A DNA stretch of 64,000 nucleotides from Vibrio hippocampi (GCF_921292975.1 NZ_CAKLCM010000002.1:434001-498000); one strand, 5' to 3'. Positions 1 to 9,155 are shown, numbered from the stretch's first letter. The notes: generated from the letters alone by a model not told the origin. Numbers and translations are program-made.

Positions 1-843
1 CCTTGAGCCTTCCTGAGCGATCTGTGCCGTTTCTACTGATGTAGAGTAGGCAACTTCGGACGCTTCAGCCATGGCGCGGTTGCGTTCAACGCGCTCAGTG
101 ATATCAGTGGCCAATTTAACCACTTTGATAACCTTACCGGCTTTATCCATGATTGGGTTATAGGTCGCCTCAATCCAGACACTTGACCCGCTTGAGCTAC
201 AACGTTGAAAGAGTCCTGACTTTACTTGACCTTTTTGTAGATCTTGCCAAAAGTGAGGGTTTTCATTGTAGAAGTTGTCAAAGCAGAACATGCGATGTTG
301 ATAGCCCACGACTTGGCTTGCGCTATAGCCTAATGCATTTAAAAAGTTTGAGTTGGCGGAAAGTATCGTCCCATCAGGTTCAAACTCAATAATGGCTTGA
401 GACTTATCTAGGGCAGAAAATAGATCGTCGTTGGTTTGTTTTTGGTAGGAAAGCTCTGTGATATCGGAAGCAATCTTTGCAACGCTTGTAACATTACCGT
501 GTGAGTCTTTAATAGGGAAATAGGTAGCTTCGAGGATGAGTGTTTCACCCTGCTTATTTTTTCTATCGAAAGTGCCTTCTTTAGAAGCCCCACTGGCAAG
601 ATCTTGCCAAAAACGGTGATAAATCGCAGAGCGAACATAGCTATCATCGCAGAAAATTTTGTGGTGTTTGCCTATCACTTCAGTGAGTGAGTACCCTACA
701 ACATCCAAAAAGAGCTCGCTGGCATCTTGGATGATTCCTTCTGGGTTAAATTCGATCCATGCAACATGTTTTTTTAAGGAGTGATAGACATTATCTGAAT
801 GGCTAGACTTTGTCTCTGGTTTTTGCTTTTTGGTAAAAAACAT
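1..843 (-). CDS. PAS-domain methyl-accepting chemotaxis protein, N-terminal part (runs off window)
   Basis: The reverse strand reads from an ATG at 843 (MFFTKKQKPET) to the window edge without a stop, giving about 281 residues of a longer protein. Two consecutive PAS modules are visible, each with FNPEG/FEPDG-like openings, a GY(S)xxxVxGxxH segment and a following ATYxPIxD...V PAC-type motif; they end in TDITERVERN. Such tandem PAS domains precede the methyl-accepting signalling domain in cytoplasmic, Aer-like chemoreceptors of Vibrio. The signalling domain itself lies outside the window, so the receptor assignment rests on the PAS arrangement and on the start of a helical, Ala/Ser/Glu-rich segment (MAEASEVAYSTSVETAQ). 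No membrane segment is seen in the visible part. A PAS histidine kinase or diguanylate cyclase is less likely but not excluded. Confidence 0.7.
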   Translation of the reverse strand, partial: MFFTKKQKPETKSSHSDNVYHSLKKHVAWIEFNPEGIIQDASELFLDVVGYSLTEVIGKHHKIFCDDSYVRSAIYHRFWQDLASGASKEGTFDRKNKQGETLILEATYFPIKDSHGNVTSVAKIASDITELSYQKQTNDDLFSALDKSQAIIEFEPDGTILSANSNFLNALGYSASQVVGYQHRMFCFDNFYNENPHFWQDLQKGQVKSGLFQRCSSSGSSVWIEATYNPIMDKAGKVIKVVKLATDITERVERNRAMAEASEVAYSTSVETAQIAQEGSR

Positions 844-1110
844 AGCGTGACCCAACGTAAATTGTAACAAAATGTATTAATGTGTTTTTCGCTACCTTAC
901 ACGATCAACGTTAGTTTTTTAACCTAAAAATAAGGTGTTTTATAAAATGTGAGCGGCTTAAATTTTGAATTATCGAGCTATGCGACTAGCTATACACTGT
1001 CACTGTTGTGCATGCAATTGATAATAGGGAGATTTTTGTGGTACAAGGAAATGTTCAGCTTTGAACTGGCGAGATCAGCTTTAAAAGCGTCTAGTTAAAA
1101 AAAATCATAA

Positions 1111-1138
1111 TGCTTCGTCATAAATCGATAACGAAGCA
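1111..1138 (-). terminator. Likely intrinsic terminator of the cysteine desulfhydrase gene
   Basis: TGCTTCGT at 1111-1118 and ACGAAGCA at 1131-1138 form an 8-bp stem. Read on the minus strand it is followed after a few bases by a run of eight T. It lies 116 bases past the stop of the gene ending at 1254. The rest of the 844-1253 gap holds only AT-rich sequence with a short repeat (CAGTGACTATA / CAGTCACTATA near 1197-1223) and no supported gene. Confidence 0.5.
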
Positions 1139-1253
1139 CTATCAATTGAATTGCTGGGCTCAATACACGCACTGAATAGCGAAGATGTGGCACATTCAGT
1201 GACTATATACTCAGTCACTATACATTCATTAATTATATTGATATTTAGCTGCG

Positions 1254-2324
1254 TTACAGTTCCAGTAACCCATGACTCTCAAAGGCTTCAAGTCGATGCA
1301 GCCATGATTGAATATCACCGATGTTGTCTTTAATCCAATCGTCGTTGTAATAGGTATCGAGATAGCGTTCACCACCGTCACATAACAGAGTCACCACAGA
1401 GCCTCGCTCGCCTTTTTGTTGCATTTCGCAGGCAAGCAGCAGGGCACCATAGAGATTAGTGCCGGTAGAAGCGCCGACTTTACGACCTAAGATTTTTTCC
1501 AGCCAATGAATCGTTGCGATACTCGCCGCATCGGGAATGGTCATCATTTTATCGATAACGCTCGGAATAAAGCTAGGCTCTGCTCTAGGTCGTCCAATCC
1601 CTTCAATTTTACTGCCGCAATCCCCTTTCACCGCAACATTGCCAGTGAGGTAATATTGGTGGAACACCGAGTTTTCTGGGTCGACGACACAGAGCTGCGT
1701 ATCGTGCTGCTGATAACGAACAAAGCGTCCTAAGGTCGCCGATGTTCCCCCCGTTCCGGGGCTCATAACCAACCAAGTTGGGATAGGATGCGCTTCAAGC
1801 TTCATCTGATTGTAGATAGAGTTAGCGATGTTGTTATTGCCACGCCAATCGGTGGCACGTTCTGCGTAGGTGAACTGGTCCATATAGTGACCATTGAGTT
1901 CTTGAGCAAGGCGTTTTGACTCGTCATAGATCTGGTCTGAGCGCTCAACAAGGTGAGCCTGACCGCCATAAAATTCAATCTGTTCGATCTTTTTCCGAGC
2001 GGTACATTTCGGCATAACTGCGATAAAAGGCAATCCAAGCAAGCGGGCAAAATAAGCCTCAGAAACCGCGGTACTGCCCGATGAAGATTCAATCACCGTT
2101 GTCTCAGGTCCAATCCAACCATTACTCAAGGCATACAGAAAAAGCGAACGCGCTAATCGATGTTTGAGTGAGCCTGTGGGATGAGTACTTTCGTCTTTTA
2201 AATAAAGGTCGATGTTAGGCAGTGCCGCCAATTCAAGCTTGATCAGATGGGTATCGGCAGAACGTTGAAAATCTGCCTCGATTTTGCGTATAGCGTTGTT
2301 GGTCCACTGGCGATCACGACACAT
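1254..2324 (-). CDS. PLP-dependent cysteine synthase-family protein, probable L-cysteine desulfhydrase
   Basis: This 356-residue protein belongs to fold-type II PLP enzymes (cysteine synthase/CBS family). Visible hallmarks are the PLP lysine in [11 protein letters not shown] near residue 54, the substrate-binding [11 protein letters not shown] loop near residue 81, and the phosphate-binding glycine loop [13 protein letters not shown] near residue 190. The C-terminal [18 protein letters not shown] resembles the GDSGERYLST segment of the family. Cysteine desulfhydrases of this type release pyruvate, ammonia and sulfide from cysteine in the cytoplasm. It is divergently transcribed from decR, a regulator that in E. 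coli answers to cysteine and switches on a (different) cysteine-degrading enzyme; the pairing supports cysteine detoxification over biosynthesis. A cysteine or cystathionine synthase function cannot be excluded by sequence. Confidence 0.75.
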   Translation of the reverse strand: MCRDRQWTNNAIRKIEADFQRSADTHLIKLELAALPNIDLYLKDESTHPTGSLKHRLARSLFLYALSNGWIGPETTVIESSSGSTAVSEAYFARLLGLPFIAVMPKCTARKKIEQIEFYGGQAHLVERSDQIYDESKRLAQELNGHYMDQFTYAERATDWRGNNNIANSIYNQMKLEAHPIPTWLVMSPGTGGTSATLGRFVRYQQHDTQLCVVDPENSVFHQYYLTGNVAVKGDCGSKIEGIGRPRAEPSFIPSVIDKMMTIPDAASIATIHWLEKILGRKVGASTGTNLYGALLLACEMQQKGERGSVVTLLCDGGERYLDTYYNDDWIKDNIGDIQSWLHRLEAFESHGLLEL

Positions 2325-2421
2325 ATATTGATTCCCTTATTTTGTTTAGCGATTGGAATAGATAATTTATCGCTCTACTTGGGGAAAAACTTTGCTATTT
2401 TTACTTTAATATTGGCAAAAT

Positions 2422-2438
2422 GGAGAAAAAATTTCTCC
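2422..2438. promoter_or_regulatory. Palindrome in the decR/desulfhydrase divergent promoter
   Basis: GGAGAAA and TTTCTCC (2422-2428, 2432-2438) are perfect inverted arms separated by AAA. The site sits 10 bases before the decR start and about 100 bases from the divergent gene start. Lrp/AsnC proteins bind such AT-centred palindromes, so this is a candidate DecR operator; that is inference. Confidence 0.4.
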
Positions 2439-2447
2439 GAGGATGCG

Positions 2448-2906
2448 ATGGAACTCGATAAAACAGATTTGACCTTGCTCGCGATGCTGCAAAAAGACAG
2501 CACCTTATCACTCAACGAGTTGGCAGAGGCGGTGAATCTCACCACCACACCTTGCTGGAAGCGTCTAAAAAAGCTCGAAGATGAGGGCATTATCAGTCAG
2601 CGTGTGGCGCTGTTATCACCAGAAAAACTGGGGCTTTGCTTTACCGCTTTTGTCTTGGTCAAAACCAGCAATCACTCTCATGAGTGGTATCAGAACTTTG
2701 CCCAAACTGTGTCGGTGTTTCCCGAGGTGATGGAATTTTATCGTATGGCGGGAGAGTACGACTATATGATGAAAGTGCTGGTGAAGGATATGACGAGCTA
2801 TGACAATTTCTATAAGAAACTGGTGAATAGTGTCGATGAACTCTCCAATGTGACCTCAACCTTTGCGATGGAGCCTTTGAAGTACACGACTGCTCTGCCG
2901 ATATAA
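2448..2906 (+). CDS. decR: Lrp/AsnC-family transcriptional regulator DecR
   Basis: The reading frame is open from further upstream, but the ATG at 2448 gives a 152-residue protein, the same length as E. coli DecR (YbaO), and has GAGG just before it. The N-terminal helix-turn-helix is clear ([20 protein letters not shown], residues about 20-40), with the [16 protein letters not shown] recognition and wing segment. The C-terminal effector domain carries the [13 protein letters not shown] motif (here [12 protein letters not shown]) and ends in [14 protein letters not shown], matching my memory of DecR closely. In E. coli DecR senses cysteine and activates a cysteine-degrading operon. Here it is divergent from a probable cysteine desulfhydrase and close to tesB-ybaY-atl-ffs, the same neighbourhood as in E. 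coli, which supports orthology. Confidence 0.88.
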   Translation: MELDKTDLTLLAMLQKDSTLSLNELAEAVNLTTTPCWKRLKKLEDEGIISQRVALLSPEKLGLCFTAFVLVKTSNHSHEWYQNFAQTVSVFPEVMEFYRMAGEYDYMMKVLVKDMTSYDNFYKKLVNSVDELSNVTSTFAMEPLKYTTALPI

Positions 2907-2945
2907 GGTTGGAATGCGACAGGGTAGGCAATCGGATAAGGTGAG

Positions 2946-2975
2946 ACTAAGAGGTCAAGCTCGTGACCTCTTAGT
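2946..2975. terminator. Bidirectional hairpin between decR and tesB
   Basis: ACTAAGAGGTCA (2946-2957) pairs perfectly with TGACCTCTTAGT (2964-2975) over a 6-base loop, between two convergent genes. It is followed by a direct repeat TTAGTAAGCTGAC (2971-2983 and 2988-3000), 17 bases apart. There is no strong T-run. Confidence 0.6.
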
Positions 2976-3014
2976 AAGCTGACCTTTTAGTAAGCTGACG
3001 TCTTAGCCATTGAG

Positions 3015-3875
3015 TTATTCCGTCGAGCGCATCACACCTTCTTGAATGGTCGAGGCGACCAGTTGTCCTTGGCGGTTAAATATCTCACCACGAACCAAGC
3101 CGCGAGAGTTACCGGCATTGGTGCTTTCGATAGCATACAGCAACCATTCATCGATTTTCACCGGACGGTGGAACCACATCGAGTGGTCGATGGTGGCGAC
3201 TTGGAACTTAGGCGTCATCAACGAGACCGAATGTGGTTGCAGTGCCGTCGGTAAAAAACGCCAGTCAGAGGCATAACCCAATAAGTATTGGTGAATGAGG
3301 GCATTATCAGGAACTTCACCATTAGCTCGTATCCACAAGTGTTGCTTGGGTTCCTCTTTGTGAGGCTTGAGTGGATTAACAAGTGTCACCGGACGCACTT
3401 CGATGGCTTCTTCTTTACAGAAGATCTCTCTTAGTTTTGGCGGCAATTGATCGGCGATACGTGCAGCCAACTCTGATTCTGGCAGATAGTTTTCTGGTCC
3501 AGGGATATCGGGCATCACACTATGATGCTCAAACCCCGGCGCTTCCCCATGGTAGCTAGCCGTTAGATAGAAAATAGGACGCCCGTTTTGAATCGCTTTG
3601 ACACGGCGGGTACTAAAGCTTCTTCCATCTCTTAAGTTTTCAACATCATAAATAATCGGCTTTTGCGGATTGCCCGGATAGAGAAAGTAGCTATGGAAGG
3701 AGTGAACCGTGCGGTCTTCTTGCACCGTGTATCGGGCCGCGGACAGAGCTTGTCCAATAACTTGACCGCCATAGACTTGAGGCAGACCGAGATCTTCGCT
3801 TTGTCCTCGAAACAGTCCTTGTTCAAGCTGCTCAAGTTGCAGCAGATTCAATAGATCGCTTAACGCTTTACTCAT
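3015..3875 (-). CDS. tesB: Acyl-CoA thioesterase II
   Basis: TesB hydrolyses medium- and long-chain acyl-CoA to free fatty acid and CoA in the cytoplasm. The 286-residue length equals that of E. coli TesB. It is a double hot-dog protein: the first half has [16 protein letters not shown] and [12 protein letters not shown], the second half has [12 protein letters not shown] with the expected catalytic Asp, followed by the ST pair and the STIQEGVMR end carrying the catalytic Gln. The gene is divergent from ybaY, as in E. coli, and convergent with decR. The ATG at 3875 follows GAGAACCC and is consistent with the family N-terminus ([23 protein letters not shown]). Confidence 0.95.
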   Translation of the reverse strand: MSKALSDLLNLLQLEQLEQGLFRGQSEDLGLPQVYGGQVIGQALSAARYTVQEDRTVHSFHSYFLYPGNPQKPIIYDVENLRDGRSFSTRRVKAIQNGRPIFYLTASYHGEAPGFEHHSVMPDIPGPENYLPESELAARIADQLPPKLREIFCKEEAIEVRPVTLVNPLKPHKEEPKQHLWIRANGEVPDNALIHQYLLGYASDWRFLPTALQPHSVSLMTPKFQVATIDHSMWFHRPVKIDEWLLYAIESTNAGNSRGLVRGEIFNRQGQLVASTIQEGVMRSTE

Positions 3876-4105
3876 AATGATTGGGTTCTCTTATTGCTCT
3901 TGCTCGTCAAAGTTTGGTGATTTCCAGCGACAACGTCAAGCGTAATAGGTGAGGCTAATATATACTTCAATGGGTTAGATAGCGATGTTAAGCACAATTT
4001 ATCTTTTCGATAGACAAGTTTTCACTTTTTGAAAGTCGATTTTTGTTAAGGTGCTTACTTTGTACTAGACCTAGTTATGCTAAGCGATATCAATCAGGAG
4101 GCGAT

Positions 4106-4540
4106 GTGAAAAAACGTTTTATTCCGGCTACTTTACTTGCTTTGGCGGCTGTTTTAAGCGGCTGTGAGGCTTCAAAAGAATCACAAGTAACAACAGAACA
4201 GGCACAAATGAAATCAGTCACAGGTACGGTTGCGTATCGAGAACGCATAGCGCTCCCACCAAATGCTGTCGTGACGATTAAGTTGCTTGATGTTTCTAAA
4301 CAAGACGTGGCAGCCGATGTGGTTGCTGAACAGACATTCACGACCGATGGCGCGCAAGTTCCGTTTGATTTTGAATTAAGCTATGACACGACAGACATTC
4401 AACCTAAGCACACATACAGCGTCAGTGCTCGTATCGAAGTGGATGGCAAACTAAGATTCATCAGTGATACACGATATGCGGTGATTACCGACAGCAACAA
4501 TACCCAGCATGCGGCACTGATGTTAAAAGGGGTTCGTTAA
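4106..4540 (+). CDS. ybaY: YbaY-like lipoprotein
   Basis: A GTG start at 4106 preceded by AGGAGG (4096-4101 region) gives a 144-residue protein; the frame is open further upstream but has no better start. The N-terminus is a lipoprotein signal (KKRFIPATLLALAAVLSGC), so the mature protein begins at the cysteine of LSGC. The rest is a beta-rich YscW/YbaY-type domain with GTVAYRERIALPPNAVVTIKL near the start and FTTDGAQVPFDFELSYD in the middle. These are envelope lipoproteins of poorly defined role, linked to glycolipoprotein secretion or folding in related families. Its position between tesB and atl matches E. coli. Confidence 0.85.
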   Translation: MKKRFIPATLLALAAVLSGCEASKESQVTTEQAQMKSVTGTVAYRERIALPPNAVVTIKLLDVSKQDVAADVVAEQTFTTDGAQVPFDFELSYDTTDIQPKHTYSVSARIEVDGKLRFISDTRYAVITDSNNTQHAALMLKGVR

Positions 4541-4567
4541 CCTAACTATTATGGTTGCAACCGTTGA

Positions 4568-4870
4568 TCATGGTTGCCATTGATAGTGGCGCAATTTTAT
4601 CTTTCCAGAGGGCGTCAACGTGATTCCCTCTGCCGTTAACTTCTCTTTCTGTCGATGCCAGTCGTCGCCTTTCAGTGATATTTCCCCTTTACTATTGATC
4701 ACCCGAAACCAAGGTAATTTGGAGCCCTCAGGTAAGTTCCCCAATGCTTTACCAACATGGCGCGCATAACCGGGATACCCCGCTAATCGAGCGATTTGAC
4801 CATAGGTGGCGACCTTTCCAGGTGGAATTTGGTGAATTACAGCAAAGATTTGCATTAAAAACTGATCCAT
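4568..4870 (-). CDS. atl: Alkyltransferase-like protein (Atl/YbaZ), DNA base-flipping
   Basis: This 100-residue protein matches the DNA-binding domain of O6-methylguanine methyltransferases: PPGKVATYGQIARLAGYPG, RHVGKALGNLP and PWFRVINSKGEIS. In true methyltransferases the last segment reads PCHRV with the acceptor cysteine; here it is PWFRV, so no alkyl acceptor is present. Atl proteins flip out O6-alkylguanine and flag it for nucleotide excision repair without direct reversal. It is cytoplasmic. The gene is convergent with ybaY, as in E. coli (ybaZ). Confidence 0.92.
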   Translation of the reverse strand: MDQFLMQIFAVIHQIPPGKVATYGQIARLAGYPGYARHVGKALGNLPEGSKLPWFRVINSKGEISLKGDDWHRQKEKLTAEGITLTPSGKIKLRHYQWQP

Positions 4871-4920
4871 ACTGTCACTGTCCTCAGTCGTTTTTTACCA
4901 TCGGGTATAGGGAGTGGCTT

Positions 4921-5676
4921 ATGGTATTTTCTGTGTTTCAGTTTCTAATAACAAGTCTGTTGGCGGTGTTTTGTGTCAACTCTTTAAGCGTTTCTACCAG
5001 TGATGTGCCCGTATTGGCGCTGCTCATTCCTGCGCTTTGGCTGCTGCCACAAGGCGGCATAGCTGGACTTATGCTGCTGGGTTCTATGTTGGTTTACGGT
5101 TTAACGCTGCCCAGTCAACCCGTCGCTTTATCGATCGCCGTTTGGACTTTACTTCCGGTTTTGATGGTGGTGTTTTCTCGCCGCAGTAATATTTGGATTG
5201 TCACCATTGTGGGCGTGATTGTGTCGACACTCAGCTTGGGTATTTTATTTACACAGGCAAGTGGAGGTATGGGCGGTTCTGCCATCATGAGTCTTGTTCA
5301 GGGCGCGGCGGTCTGCACCGCATGGTACGCGGTCAGTCATTGGCGCACTCGCGAAAACCGCAAAGGGGTGAGATATCATAGTTGGTGGGCGTTGCTACTG
5401 GTGATCCCAATGTGGATTGCCGGGTGGGCAACGGCGTCTGCAATTTCGCTGTGCTTAATCGGTATTCTTGCCATGGTCGAGAACTTAACTCGTCTAAAAA
5501 ATCTGCGTTGGAACAAGTTGTTATGCTGGACACTGCCGACGGTGGGTTTTGCCGCATTGGTGGTAAATCCTGCCATTGACGTTCCACAACCTGTGTTTGT
5601 CGTCTGGCTCTGCTTGCTAGGAACGGCATGGATGACGGATTATATCTTACAGGTTGAAGCTCAAACGCAAGATTGA
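4921..5676 (+). CDS. Multi-pass inner-membrane protein of unknown function
   Basis: From ATG 4921 (AGGGAG about 9 bases upstream) the frame encodes 251 residues. The frame extends upstream over atl in antisense, which is not credible coding. About seven to eight hydrophobic segments are visible, for example FSVFQFLITSLLAVFCVNSL, LALLIPALWLLPQGGIAGLM, VALSIAVWTLLPVLMVVF, IWIVTIVGVIVSTLSLGILF and WWALLLVIPMWIAGWATAS. There are no charged catalytic motifs and I recognise no family. It ends with a short polar tail (QVEAQTQD). It sits alone between atl and ffs, so context gives no function. Confidence 0.7.
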   Translation: MVFSVFQFLITSLLAVFCVNSLSVSTSDVPVLALLIPALWLLPQGGIAGLMLLGSMLVYGLTLPSQPVALSIAVWTLLPVLMVVFSRRSNIWIVTIVGVIVSTLSLGILFTQASGGMGGSAIMSLVQGAAVCTAWYAVSHWRTRENRKGVRYHSWWALLLVIPMWIAGWATASAISLCLIGILAMVENLTRLKNLRWNKLLCWTLPTVGFAALVVNPAIDVPQPVFVVWLCLLGTAWMTDYILQVEAQTQD

Positions 5677-5832
5677 TTTTAATCGACGTCTCGCCGAACT
5701 TGTTCACTCTATAAGCAATTAAACGTGAGCGCGGACAAAAAGCCGTATATAAGGTTGCAATCAGTGCAGCGATGCTTGATAATCCTCACACGCTAAAGCA
5801 AGGCAGAAAACTTGCTGAACGCACCAAATCTA

Positions 5833-5943
5833 TGGAGGCTCTGGTCCTCCCGCAACAATAGTTCGTGAACTCGGTCAGGTCCGGAAGGAAGCAGCCGCAG
5901 CGGATGACTTGTGTGCCGGGATGTGGCTGGGGCTTCCACCCAT
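5833..5943 (+). ncRNA. ffs: Signal recognition particle 4.5S RNA
   Basis: The conserved core GGTCAGGTCCGGAAGGAAGC and AGCAGCCGCAGCGGATGA is present around 5872-5907, followed by GTGTGCCGGGATGTGGCTGG. This matches the SRP RNA domain IV hairpin (GGAA tetraloop, asymmetric and symmetric internal loops) that binds Ffh. The ends TGGAGGCTC and GGGGCTTCCACCC pair to close the long hairpin. The exact 5' end is uncertain by one or two bases. Position next to tesB-ybaY-atl agrees with E. coli. Confidence 0.95.
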
Positions 5944-5989
5944 TAAAAAAGCCGCTTTAATTAGCGGCTTTTTGCTATCTGAATAATAT
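5941..5989. repeat. Copy A of a 49-bp imperfect direct repeat (ffs terminator region)
   Basis: Ungapped comparison with 27591-27639 gives 43 of 49 matching bases, covering CATTAAAAAAGCCGCT, the loop, AGCGGCTT and the downstream AATAT. The two copies are in the same orientation 21.65 kb apart and enclose the glucan locus plus the sparse accessory stretch. Confidence 0.75.
5945..5973 (+). terminator. Intrinsic terminator of ffs
   Basis: AAAAAAGCCGCT, loop TTAATT, then AGCGGCTTTTT with a T-run. It lies immediately after the SRP RNA 3' end. A near-copy of this terminator and its flank occurs at 27591-27639. Confidence 0.9.
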
Positions 5990-6512
5990 CGCCAGTGGTT
6001 GGTCTATTGATGTCTTAGAAGTTCGACCAAAAGGATTGACCAGTCATATTTTAAGTCGACCTTGATGACTAAACGTTTCAGTTAATCGGCTGTTTTAATT
6101 AACCTTCTTGTCTATTTTATTACGCCGTCAATACAGGGTGTTGAGTTAAGTAAATCCTCACAATGCTAACCCTGATTAAATGTTTAATAGCTAAGTGTTA
6201 ATTTTATTACTCTGGCGATTATTGAATAGCCACTCAAACCTCTGGTTGCAATTGGACATGATAACCATCTAGGTCTTGCTTTGGGAGAGGGAGGTTCATG
6301 CATTTGTGCCCCTAAATAGGCTTCCACTAGGAAACACGACACTCTGTAGACTTGCTTGAACACGAGCTATATCAATGAAGGGAAATGTTATCAATTGAAG
6401 TCGATGTCGATGGAACTTATTCGTACAACCTGCGAGCTTTATAGAGCAGAATTTAGAGAAAAAAAGGTTGGAGTACAAGGGGGATTTGCCTCCAACCTAG
6501 TTGAATCGGTAG
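5990..6512. other. Gene-free stretch between ffs and the glucan locus
   Basis: No credible gene is seen; a 60-codon minus-strand frame near 6296-6478 has no family resemblance and no clear ribosome site. AT-rich. One AAACGTTT occurs at 6071-6078 inside CTAAACGTTTCAG, resembling the LacI-type sites of the adjacent locus but not placed near a gene start. Confidence 0.5.
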
Positions 6513-8867
6513 TTACAATATGACTAGTTGAACACTGCCTATTGAGAATTGCATGCCTTGCAATGTATCGTCAGCCCCAACCCATTCAGGAAGAATTGAA
6601 ACCGCGGTTTCAATGTTCTTTAAGGCATTGATGTCAATGCTTCCATCTTCATTCGTGAAGAGCTCACGTAGAGGAACTTGAATCTGTTGCCAGCCCAAAC
6701 CAACGTCTAGAAAGTAAGGTTGCGAGTTACCAAACTCTTTGGATTCCATTTGAATTTGAAAACGTTGAGTTGGGTGAGAGCCGTAACTGTCGACGTTGAA
6801 CATAAACTGCAATACTCCGGAGTCTATGTAGTTGGACAGGTCACGGGTACTGTCATCGGTTGTTTTTAAAACTAACCCCCCGTTTTCACCTGCTGGTGCA
6901 TTGTCATATTCAATACGAATGTGATCTCCTCCCCAATGAAGTGTTGAACCTCCTCCTGTCATCCAGTTGGTAATACCCGTAGCCCAACCTTGTACGCCAC
7001 TAGAAACAAAGAATACTTTAGATGCAGAGTATGAATCATTTGGATCATCTCCAGGAAGTGGCGTGCTCGTGTCATCACACTCAAGTACGTTGTTTTGATC
7101 GAGCGAACTCCCTATGACGCGAGCGTTGCTAAATTCAAAATTGAGATTGGTTGAAGATTCCAATGCTAAGGGAGTAATTGTATTCGCAAAATCCATACCT
7201 TCGTCAGAGAAACACGAAAGAGGAACCTTGATGGTTTGTGTTCCCTGATTGTAGTTCGCAAGCAATGAACTGGTTATAGAAACTTTCCCTATATCGACAC
7301 CGATTTCATTTTGAGTCGTGATGTAGATTTCTTGGTCTAATGCCGGTTTACTAATTGCGTTGGTATCAAACTGGAGCGTTGCACTTGATGGGTCAACATC
7401 CAAGTTAATATGACTTGAATCGCTACTTCGCAGCAATATTCGACCTTGTTTATCGTCTGAAATGTTGACGTTAAGAGTGCCTCTTAGCGCACCTAGTGGA
7501 TTCTGAGTTTGGATATTGCCCTGTATCATATTTCCACTTTCATCAACGGTCGCTTCCACACCATCACTATCCATGATGATGACATCAAAGCTTTGATCAT
7601 CACTAGGACTATATAGGTCTATCTCTTTCGTCGGATCGCTCATTGCAATTTGAATATCGCGAATAGAAAAATCTATCCCTTGTAGTGTGTCTGTAGATTC
7701 CACCCATTCAGGGAGAATAGACAGACCCTTATCGATGTTTTTAAGTACGTTAATGTTCACACTGCCATCATCGCGAGTGAAAAGCTCGCTTAAGGGAATC
7801 TTTATCTCCGTCCAGCGGTTCGACGCTGCACTTTCATCTAAGAGATAGGACAGAGAATTACCGAACTCACTCGATTCCATTTGTACTTGGAGACGCTTTG
7901 TTGGGTGTGACGCGTAGCTTGATACATTCAGTGAAAATTGAAGTATGCCTGTGTCGATGTAGTTTGAAATGTCTAGAGTGCTTCCGTCTGCTGTTGCGAA
8001 AACCAGTCCACCATTTTCGCCTGCAGGCGCATCAGTAAATTCAACACGAATGTAATCGCTTGCCCAATGAAGAGTCGATGTGCCAGTTGTCATCCAGTTT
8101 GTAATGCCTGTTGCCCAACCCTCTGTACCAGTGTCGCTTACCTTAAATAAGGTCGATACTTGGTAGCTATCGTTGAGGTCATCAGCTTCGACCATATCAC
8201 TGGTTGATTGGCATTCGAGTACATCATCTTCTTCGATTGAATTGGCAACGATTTGAATATTGCCAAGGGTAAAGTCGAGGCTGCTAGAAGATTCAAGTGC
8301 AAATGGGGCTACAGCTTGAGTGAAATCCATTCCTGCGCTTATAAAGCAAGACAGTGGGACCTTGACTGTTTGCGTTGCTCCGTTGTAGCTAGCCAAAAAA
8401 GTGCTGGTTAAGGGAACATTCCCAAGATCTTGTCCTATCTCTTTTTGGGTAGTCAAGTAGACTTCTTGACCATCAATAGGTTTGCTCTTCATTTGGCTGT
8501 CAAACTGCAAGGTAGCTTCTGATGTATCTATATCTAAAAAGACAGCCTCTTCGTCGTTACTCTCTAGTAGAATACGTCCATTTTCGTCGTTGGTGATTGT
8601 GACATCGAGATCGCCACTAGTACTTTCCGACATACTTTGAGTGTGAATATTACCTTGGCTCACTGAGCCACTACTGTCTACGAACGCTTTTGTTCCTGAG
8701 CTGTCGATGACGGCCATTGAAAATGAACCATCATCACCTGAACCATAGAGCATAATCGAATCAACAGGTTGTTTCGGCTCTTCGTAGGGATCATCTAGGC
8801 ATCCTGCTAGCGTTAAAGTGCAGAGAGATGCAATAAGTGTTTTCTTACTAAATTTAAACTGTTCCAT
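6513..8867 (-). CDS. Surface lipoprotein with tandem ExoP-C-like beta-sandwich modules, candidate glycan-binding protein
   Basis: This 784-residue protein starts with a lipoprotein signal (LCTLTLAGC, Cys23) followed by an acidic DDPYEEPKQ linker. The rest is an internal duplication: residues about 36-408 and 412-784 align along their length. Each half has an N-terminal part with GRILL, a TLQFD segment and a VPLSCF...GMDF...PFALESS stretch, which recalls the ExoP C-terminal galactose-binding-like domain of GH3 exo-glucanases. The second part of each half has GWATGITNWMT, a DAPAGENGGLV motif and a WVxxxDTLQGxxFSI end. There is no catalytic domain, so a binding role at the outer membrane is inferred. 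It is divergent from the glucanase operon with an operator palindrome before its start, so it is probably co-regulated by the locus LacI protein. Confidence 0.7.
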   Translation of the reverse strand: MEQFKFSKKTLIASLCTLTLAGCLDDPYEEPKQPVDSIMLYGSGDDGSFSMAVIDSSGTKAFVDSSGSVSQGNIHTQSMSESTSGDLDVTITNDENGRILLESNDEEAVFLDIDTSEATLQFDSQMKSKPIDGQEVYLTTQKEIGQDLGNVPLTSTFLASYNGATQTVKVPLSCFISAGMDFTQAVAPFALESSSSLDFTLGNIQIVANSIEEDDVLECQSTSDMVEADDLNDSYQVSTLFKVSDTGTEGWATGITNWMTTGTSTLHWASDYIRVEFTDAPAGENGGLVFATADGSTLDISNYIDTGILQFSLNVSSYASHPTKRLQVQMESSEFGNSLSYLLDESAASNRWTEIKIPLSELFTRDDGSVNINVLKNIDKGLSILPEWVESTDTLQGIDFSIRDIQIAMSDPTKEIDLYSPSDDQSFDVIIMDSDGVEATVDESGNMIQGNIQTQNPLGALRGTLNVNISDDKQGRILLRSSDSSHINLDVDPSSATLQFDTNAISKPALDQEIYITTQNEIGVDIGKVSITSSLLANYNQGTQTIKVPLSCFSDEGMDFANTITPLALESSTNLNFEFSNARVIGSSLDQNNVLECDDTSTPLPGDDPNDSYSASKVFFVSSGVQGWATGITNWMTGGGSTLHWGGDHIRIEYDNAPAGENGGLVLKTTDDSTRDLSNYIDSGVLQFMFNVDSYGSHPTQRFQIQMESKEFGNSQPYFLDVGLGWQQIQVPLRELFTNEDGSIDINALKNIETAVSILPEWVGADDTLQGMQFSIGSVQLVIL

Positions 8868-8916
8868 GGCTTTTTCTCAATCCTATGGCTACTTAATAAC
8901 TTATTTCAAAGTTCGC

Positions 8917-8928
8917 TTAAACGTTTAA
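8917..8928. promoter_or_regulatory. LacI-type operator palindrome upstream of the surface lipoprotein gene
   Basis: TTAAACGTTTAA is a perfect 12-bp palindrome with the central CG typical of LacI/GalR operators. It lies 50 bases upstream of the lipoprotein start on the minus strand. The same core recurs at 9206-9217, 13177-13189 and, degenerate, at 17824-17836. Confidence 0.65.
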
Positions 8929-9139
8929 TCAAAACTGAGCATGATGTTTAAATGATAAACAGGCAAGGAAAAATATAAAGTCAATGTGATTTTTGTGAAT
9001 CTCGGCATAAATGGGCTTGGAATGTTAAATTTTATTGGTGTGATTTTGAATTAACTCAGTTAAATGTGCTTTTGTTTTTGCATAACTTTTTGATTTTATT
9101 GGTTTTGTTTGAATTTGTGTTTTATGGAAAGAAAAATAA

Positions 9140-9155
9140 TGAAACTTGGATCACG
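9140..9155. promoter_or_regulatory. Weak CRP-like site in the divergent glucan promoter
   Basis: TGAAACTTGGATCACG resembles the CRP consensus (TGTGA, six bases, TCACA) at 7 of 10 positions, upstream of the operator at 9206. Catabolite control of such a locus is expected, but the match is modest. Confidence 0.25.

Noticed and set aside
1151..1333. 60-codon plus-strand frame
   Set aside because: Overlaps the desulfhydrase end in antisense, no ribosome site and no family-like composition.
6296..6478. 60-codon minus-strand frame in the ffs-lipoprotein gap
   Set aside because: No ribosome site, no recognisable motif and isolated in AT-rich sequence.
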